Of a stretch of DNA of 64,000 nucleotides, positions 59,547 through 64,000 are shown piece by piece. This stretch comes from Halomonas sp. Y3 (GTDB lineage Bacteria > Pseudomonadota > Gammaproteobacteria > Pseudomonadales > Halomonadaceae): assembly GCF_024137965.1 (NCBI RefSeq), contig NZ_CP099975.1, forward strand, positions 372,001 to 436,000. The letters are read 5' to 3'. A model generated the notes under the pieces. That model was given only the letters and a program-made list of their open reading frames with translations. It was not told the DNA's origin and did not search any database. The translations under genes and the position numbers were made by a program. Position 1 is the stretch's first letter, and every line of letters begins with the position of its first letter.

Positions 59547-60062
59547 ATGACACAGGCATCATCACTGTTCACCCGGCTCGAATACCGCCTGGCGGAGCAG
59601 CTCTTTCATACTCGTTGGCTGCCGCGCTCTCCGCGCACCCAGCGGCTGACCATGCATCTCTTCCAGCGCTGCGCCGAGGCCGGCCATCCGGTGGCGCTCT
59701 CGGTCTATGGCCATATGCTCTTCCACCGCGGCCTGACCCCCCAGGACAAGGCCCGCGGCGCCCGCTACGTGCTGGAGGCGGCCCAGGCCGGCGACCTGCG
59801 CGCCCAGTACCAGGCGGGCCAGATCCACGAGCACGGCTGCGCCCTCTATCCGCGTCGCGACGACCATGCGGTGACCTGGTATGCGCGGGCCGGGGAGGCG
59901 GGACATCCCCTGGCGGCCCAGCGCCTGGCCCGCGCCTACCGCGAGGGGCAGCTGGGGCTGCCGGTGGACGCCGAGCGCGCCGCCCACTGGCAGCGCCGGG
60001 CCGATCAGGCCCTCGATCTCGGCGAGGCGCTGGACAGCGGCGAAGCCGAGACGCGACACTAG
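59547..60062 (+). CDS. Sel1-repeat protein
   Basis: 171 residues from ATG 59547; a GTG start at 59508 is possible. Sel1-like repeats: LYVYGHMLF-type and ARYVLEAAQAGDLRAQYQAG, WYARAGEAGHPLAAQRLARA. No signal peptide. Partners unknown. Confidence 0.75.
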   Translation: MTQASSLFTRLEYRLAEQLFHTRWLPRSPRTQRLTMHLFQRCAEAGHPVALSVYGHMLFHRGLTPQDKARGARYVLEAAQAGDLRAQYQAGQIHEHGCALYPRRDDHAVTWYARAGEAGHPLAAQRLARAYREGQLGLPVDAERAAHWQRRADQALDLGEALDSGEAETRH

Positions 60063-60131
60063 CCCCTGGCCGCCGGCTGGCGGCTGGCGGCGTCCCCTTT
60101 TCCCGTAACGGCCTCGAGGAGCCGCGCTCTC

Positions 60132-60632
60132 GTGACGCTACCGACACTGCTCGACATCGAGGCGTCCGGGTTCGGGCGCGGCAGCTATCCCATCGAGGTC
60201 GGCCTGGCCCGTCCCGACGGCAGCCATTGCGCCTTCCTGATCCAGCCCCTCGAGGAGTGGACCCACTGGGATCCCAAGGCGGAGCTGCTGCACGGCATCA
60301 GCCGTGCGCGGCTCCGGCGCGAGGGGCATCCGGTGGTTCAGGTGGCGCGCTGGCTCAACGACGAGCTGGGCGAGATCGGCATCTGCTACAGCGACAGCTG
60401 GGGGTATGACAACACCTGGCTGTCGCTGCTCTTCCATCACGCCGGCATGCTGCCGGCCTTTCGGCTCGAGGCGCTGCGCCTGCTGCTCAGCGAGAGCCAG
60501 CTGGCGCTCTGGAAGCAGACCAAGGAGGCGCTGATCGAGGAGCTGGGCATCTGCCGGCATCGCGCCGGGGAGGATGCCCGGCTGCTGCAGCTCACCTATC
60601 AGCGTACCCGGGAGCTGACCGGCCAGGCGTGA
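60132..60632 (+). CDS. DEDDh 3'-5' exonuclease-like protein
   Basis: 166 residues, GTG start with GAGGAG 11 bp upstream. Motif I LLDIEASGFG (Asp, Glu), motif II SDSWGYDNTW, motif III HRAGEDARL (HxAxxDA). Small RNase-T-like fold; substrate unknown. Confidence 0.78.
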   Translation: MTLPTLLDIEASGFGRGSYPIEVGLARPDGSHCAFLIQPLEEWTHWDPKAELLHGISRARLRREGHPVVQVARWLNDELGEIGICYSDSWGYDNTWLSLLFHHAGMLPAFRLEALRLLLSESQLALWKQTKEALIEELGICRHRAGEDARLLQLTYQRTRELTGQA

Positions 60633-60633
60633 C

Positions 60634-61182
60634 TCATCGGCCCAGCCGGGCCTCCAGCAGGTCCAGCAGCTCCGCCGGCTCGGCGGCATCCAGCAGCTCG
60701 TCGCGGGTATGGGCGTTGAGGAAGCCGTGTTCCACGGTGCTGTCGAGGAACTCCAGCAGCGGGCGGTAGAAGCCGTCACAGTCGAGCACGCCGATGGGCT
60801 TGTCGTGCAGCCCCAGGTAGTGCCAGGTCCAGGCCTCGAAGAACTCCTCCAGGGTGCCGATGCCGCCCGGCAGCACGATAAAGGCGTCGGCGTGGGCGGC
60901 CAGGCTGGACTTGCGCTCGTGCATGTTACGCACCCGAATCAGCTCGGTCAGCCCGTGGTGGGCCTGCTCCCTTGCCACCAGGTGGTCCGGCATCACGCCG
61001 ATCACCTCGCCCCCCGCGGCCATGGCGGCATCCGCCATGGCCCCCATCAGGCCGATACGGGCGCCACCGTAGACCAGGGTATGGCCGCGGCCGGCCAGCT
61101 CGCGGCCCAGGCAACGGGCCGTTTCGATGAAGCGCGGGTCGTTGCCTTCCCTCGCCCCCAGATAGACACAGAATCTCGGCAT
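60634..61182 (-). CDS. LOG family protein
   Basis: 182 residues from ATG 61182 (AAGGAGAAG). Phosphoribohydrolase signatures GGARIGLMGAMADAA and LPGGIGTLEEFFE. Converts cytokinin-type nucleotides or AMP analogues; physiological role in bacteria unclear. Convergent with 60132. Confidence 0.92.
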   Translation of the reverse strand: MPRFCVYLGAREGNDPRFIETARCLGRELAGRGHTLVYGGARIGLMGAMADAAMAAGGEVIGVMPDHLVAREQAHHGLTELIRVRNMHERKSSLAAHADAFIVLPGGIGTLEEFFEAWTWHYLGLHDKPIGVLDCDGFYRPLLEFLDSTVEHGFLNAHTRDELLDAAEPAELLDLLEARLGR

Positions 61183-61259
61183 GCTCTTCTCCTTGGCGGG
61201 TGCCCTATCCTCGCCTCGCGAGGGGGTGGTCGCAAGTCCTGCGGGGCGCTCCAGAACGC

Positions 61260-61286
61260 CGAAGGGCGCCATGATGGCGCCCTTCG
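61260..61286 (-). terminator. Hairpin after small membrane protein gene
   Basis: CGAAGGGCGCC, loop ATGAT, GGCGCCCTTCG, 11-bp stem, downstream of the stop at 61307 on the minus strand. Confidence 0.55.
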
Positions 61287-61306
61287 TGGCGGTCTGCCGC
61301 GGCGGC

Positions 61307-61429
61307 TCAGCGTGCGCCTTCGGCGTCGCGCTTGATGGCCTGGCGCAGCAGCTTGATGCCGACGCCGGTGATCACGATCATGCTGGCGATCAGGACGAGA
61401 CTGGCAACCACATGGGTATCAAGGTACAT
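61307..61429 (-). CDS. 40-residue membrane protein
   Basis: 40 residues; AGGAGCCCCCG precedes the ATG. One hydrophobic helix (VASLVLIASMIVITGVGIKL) then a basic/acidic tail (RQAIKRDAEGAR). Family not recognised. Starts inside the last codons of the DUF501 gene, so co-translated. Confidence 0.65.
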   Translation of the reverse strand: MYLDTHVVASLVLIASMIVITGVGIKLLRQAIKRDAEGAR

Positions 61430-62006
61430 CGGGGGCTCCTTGGTCGGTGCATTGTGGGTCAGGGGGGGAAAGGGGTCGGGCACCGCCGGGCAGGCAGTCG
61501 GCCACGCCGTACTCGGCGTCCATCCACCGGCCGATGACGTTGTCACCGCACAGGTGGTGGGCGTACTGGGTGTGCAGGCAGCGCACCTGATCCCAGTTGG
61601 CGATACCGCCGATGCCGCGCTCGGTCAGCACGCCATCATAGCCCAGCCGCATTACCTCAGCCTTTTGTGCCTCGCTCATATGGCGCCAGCGGGCGGCCAC
61701 ATAGTCGCGGTGGCTGGCATGGTAGGCGGCGAGAAACTCGGGCTCCTCCTGCAGGCGGGCCTCGAGCCGCTTGATCACGCCGACCGCCTCTATGCGCGAG
61801 ATCTCCACCTTGAGCCGCTCCGAGCAGAGCCAGTAGAGGGTCGGAAAGGGCCTGCCGTCGACGATGGGCGCCATGCGCAGCACCAGCGGGGTGCCCTCGC
61901 TGTCGGTGGCCGCCACGGCCTCGAGGCCGCGAGGCGCACGCCCCAGCTGGGCGGTGATGATCGCCAGCTGGCGCTCGTCAGGAGTCTGATCGGTGCGGAT
62001 CACCAT
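61419..62006 (-). CDS. DUF501 family protein
   Basis: 195 residues from ATG 62006. DUF501 features: RPFPTLYWLCSERL, GYDGVLTERGIGGIANW and KCLHTQYAHHL-like end with conserved His. Function unknown. Overlaps the upstream gene. Confidence 0.82.
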   Translation of the reverse strand: MVIRTDQTPDERQLAIITAQLGRAPRGLEAVAATDSEGTPLVLRMAPIVDGRPFPTLYWLCSERLKVEISRIEAVGVIKRLEARLQEEPEFLAAYHASHRDYVAARWRHMSEAQKAEVMRLGYDGVLTERGIGGIANWDQVRCLHTQYAHHLCGDNVIGRWMDAEYGVADCLPGGARPLSPPDPQCTDQGAPDVP

Positions 62007-62304
62007 CGTCGGGGTCCCGTAGAAACTTGTTGGACTGGCCGACGGCCAGGAAGAAGGCGCGGTTGAGCTGCTCGGGGGTGGGCACATAGCGCCACTCCCG
62101 CTCGCAGTACTCCGCGGCCCGGGCCATCAGCACATCGTGGAGTCGATTGAACGGGGCATCATAATCGTAGGGGTCGGCGCCGAACAAGCGGATGTGGGGA
62201 TAGTCGGCGAAGCGCTCGACGAAGTAGCGGATCAGGTCGGCCTCCACGGCGCGGTGGCGGGCGACGTTGTCGGGGTCCAGCCAGAGGGTGTAGCGAATGG
62301 CCAT
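61978..62304 (-). CDS. Hypothetical protein
   Basis: 108 residues, AAGGAG upstream of the ATG. No family recognised; Asp/Tyr/Phe-rich (YPHIRLFGADPYDYDAPF). Its stop is 29 bp into the DUF501 gene. Confidence 0.75.
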   Translation of the reverse strand: MAIRYTLWLDPDNVARHRAVEADLIRYFVERFADYPHIRLFGADPYDYDAPFNRLHDVLMARAAEYCEREWRYVPTPEQLNRAFFLAVGQSNKFLRDPDDGDPHRSDS

Positions 62305-62385
62305 GCCGGGCTCCTTCGGGGTGGGTGGCCGGCGCTGCCGGAAAGGGGGTGCCTGGGGCTGAGACAGGTGCGGCGGCCATTCGGC

Positions 62386-62856
62386 TCAGCGCCGGGCCAG
62401 CGGCGTCAGTCGGGCGCCGGTGAGGCGCACCAGGTCGGCGGGGGCCAGGCGGATCTCCAGGCCGCGACGGCCGCCGCTGACGTGGATCGCGGGCAGGGGC
62501 TCGGCGCTGGCGTCCAGGAAGGTGGCCAGCCGGCGCTTCTGCCCCAGCGGGCTGATGCCGCCCACCAGGTAGCCGGTGGCGCGCTGGGCCTCATCGGCCT
62601 CGGCCATGGCGGCCCGGCGGGCACCGGCGGCCCGGGCCAGGGCCTTGAGGTCGAGCCGGCCCGAGACCGGCACGATGGCTACCGCCAGGCGGCCGTCGTC
62701 GAGCCTCGCGAGCAGGGTCTTGAACACCTCGTCGGGAGAGAGCCCAAGCGCCCGCGCCGCCTCCTCGCCGTAGGCGGGGCTGCGCGGGTCATGGGCGTAC
62801 TCGGCCAGGGTGAAGGCGATACCGGCCTTCTCCAGCTGCTTGATGGCAGGGGTCAT
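62386..62856 (-). CDS. ybaK: Cys-tRNA(Pro)/Cys-tRNA(Cys) deacylase YbaK
   Basis: 156 residues. YbaK/EbsC fold: EVFKTLLARLDDGRLAVAIVPV, ATGYLVGGISPLGQKRRLATFLD. Clears misacylated tRNA. Overlaps the next gene by 4 bp (ATGA). Confidence 0.94.
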   Translation of the reverse strand: MTPAIKQLEKAGIAFTLAEYAHDPRSPAYGEEAARALGLSPDEVFKTLLARLDDGRLAVAIVPVSGRLDLKALARAAGARRAAMAEADEAQRATGYLVGGISPLGQKRRLATFLDASAEPLPAIHVSGGRRGLEIRLAPADLVRLTGARLTPLARR

Positions 62857-63260
62857 GCGGTGGCGGGCTCCTCGCGGACGTGGGCTTCCAGCGCCTCGCG
62901 CAGCTCGCCCTCGATGGGTACGGCCCTCTTGGCCTGGTGGTCGAAGTGGACCATCACGGTGCGGCCGATGTTGGTCATCCGGCCCTCCTGGTGGGCCTCC
63001 TGGGTGACGGTGAAGGAGCTGTTGCCGAGCCGGGAGACGTAGGTGCGGATCTCGATCTCGCTACCGTACTGGAGTTCGGCGAGGTACTCCACCTCCATGC
63101 GGGCCATGATCAGCCGCCACTGGCGCGGGTCCAGGTCCGGGGTGAAGAGCCGGAAGAGGTCGTTGCGGGCCAGTTCGAACCAGGCGGGCAGCCGGGTGTT
63201 GTTGATATGGCCCAGGGCATCGGTGTCGTAGAAGGCGGGCTCGACGGTGCGGGTGAACAT
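62853..63260 (-). CDS. Acyl-CoA thioesterase, 4HBT (YbgC/FadM-like)
   Basis: 135 residues, hotdog fold. YDTDALGHINNTRLPAWFE carries the catalytic Asp of the 4HBT family. Translationally coupled to ybaK. Confidence 0.9.
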   Translation of the reverse strand: MFTRTVEPAFYDTDALGHINNTRLPAWFELARNDLFRLFTPDLDPRQWRLIMARMEVEYLAELQYGSEIEIRTYVSRLGNSSFTVTQEAHQEGRMTNIGRTVMVHFDHQAKRAVPIEGELREALEAHVREEPATA

Positions 63261-63333
63261 GGCGGGGGCTCCTTGTTGTCGTTTCGGTTGTTGTGATCCG
63301 GGCAGGACAGCTTTGCCCCAAGCAAGTGCTTGG

Positions 63334-64000
63334 TCAAGTTCGCGCGGTGCGCCTGCCCTGCTGCCATGCCTGCAGGCGGGTCCAGCCCAGCAGCCAGAGG
63401 GTGGCCACGGCGAAGCCGGCCAGGGTGCCGAGGCCCAGCCCCAGCACCGGGTAGGCCAGCGACACGCAGAGGGTGTAGCTGAGCAGGGAGCCGAGACCCG
63501 CCGGGTAGTGCTTGATCACCGTGGCCACCGGGCCGGGGCCGTGGGTCAGATGCAGGATCACCAGGAAGGGGAACATGGTGACCGGGAAGGCCGCCATGAC
63601 GCCTGCCCAGGCCGCCGGCAGGACGTGGGCGAGGCCGGTGATCACGAAGATGATGGCGGCGGCGAGCAGGGCGCGCACGCCCAGTGCCGCCCAGGAGAAG
63701 CGCCCGCCGGGGCGCGCGGCGCTGTCGGGCACCCGCCGGTAGAGCCAGGTGAAGAGCAGGATGGCCGCCAGGGTGGTGAGGGTGCCGGTGAGGCGGTCGA
63801 ACCCCACCCGGGTGAGCAGCAGGCTCACCGCCAGGAAGGCGGCCAGGCCCGCGGCGGTACCGGCCAGCACCCCGGGCAGGCCCGGGCGGCGCCCCGCCAG
63901 CAGGTAGCCGCCGCCCAGCGCCAGGGTGGCGGTGAAGCCGGCCAGGGTGTGCACCGCGCTCTCGGCGGCAAACCCGGTGGAGAGCTCCAGGCCGATGAAG
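63334..64000 (-). CDS. Membrane protein (5' end beyond window)
   Basis: At least 222 residues, frame open to the right edge; a GTG at 63954 is probably internal. About six hydrophobic segments (LAAFLAVSLLLTRVGF, LLAAAIIFVITGLAHVL, WAGVMAAFPVTMFPFLVILHL). Family not recognised. Confidence 0.7.
   Translation of the reverse strand, partial: FIGLELSTGFAAESAVHTLAGFTATLALGGGYLLAGRRPGLPGVLAGTAAGLAAFLAVSLLLTRVGFDRLTGTLTTLAAILLFTWLYRRVPDSAARPGGRFSWAALGVRALLAAAIIFVITGLAHVLPAAWAGVMAAFPVTMFPFLVILHLTHGPGPVATVIKHYPAGLGSLLSYTLCVSLAYPVLGLGLGTLAGFAVATLWLLGWTRLQAWQQGRRTART

Overview
The window looks like a high-GC gammaproteobacterium, most likely Halomonas or a close relative. This is inferred from the overall gene set: an E. 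coli-like long-Q-loop cytochrome bd, FabY-type ketoacyl synthase, YaaA, AtoE and a Tad pilus. No rRNA, tRNA or CRISPR array was seen.

Positions 1-26700 are devoted to large-surface-protein secretion. A partial giant BapA/LapA-type adhesin (1-5914, minus) and a second, smaller adhesin (15242-18592, minus) share an N-terminal prefix domain followed by about 460-500 residues of almost pure Asp-Ala dipeptide repeat. Between them lies a visibly AT-richer island (about 5915-15240). It holds a sigma-54 enhancer-binding activator (13690-15027), a complete type I secretion system (ABC 11531-13693, membrane fusion protein 10143-11528, TolC-like 7281-8705), and three small leaderless proteins of no family I recognise. 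Two of these (6568-7224 plus; 9266-9856 minus) are near-identical paralogs forming a 492-bp inverted repeat around the TolC-like gene. I find -24/-12 (sigma-54-like) sequences upstream of the big adhesin, both paralogs and the activator operon, which suggests a self-contained sigma-54-controlled secretion system. This is my main candidate for an undescribed system.

Positions 18593-26700 contain an unusual C/A-rich leader for adhesin 2, a remnant of a Mur-ligase-like gene, a 566-residue alpha/alpha-toroid-like protein, and a second type I secretion operon (21050-26654, plus). The first gene of that operon encodes an adhesin-type prefix domain without any adhesin repeats.

Positions 26726-37343 are ordinary metabolism and transport: a thioesterase, a DUF1622 protein, AtoE, a MATE exporter, then cydABX-cydDC with an FNR/Anr-like box. 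Positions 37629-50495 form a Tad/Flp pilus locus (Flp pilin, CpaB, CpaC, CpaF, TadB, TadC, TadD, DUF3613, and a duplicated set of TadG/TadE-like minor pilins). It lacks TadZ/CpaE and a prepilin peptidase within the window. It is followed by an outer-membrane beta-barrel protein and an intact EAL phosphodiesterase (51210-52256).

Positions 52281-64000 are housekeeping: YfhL-type ferredoxin, coaD, fabY, a small lipoprotein, a Tim44-like protein, an isochorismatase-like hydrolase, yaaA, an aldo/keto reductase, a Sel1 protein, a DEDDh exonuclease-like protein, a LOG-family protein, a DUF501 protein, ybaK, a hotdog thioesterase and a partial membrane protein. Taken together, the window combines three surface-attachment modules (two type I secretion/adhesin systems and a Tad pilus) with a c-di-GMP phosphodiesterase, the toolkit of a biofilm-forming bacterium.
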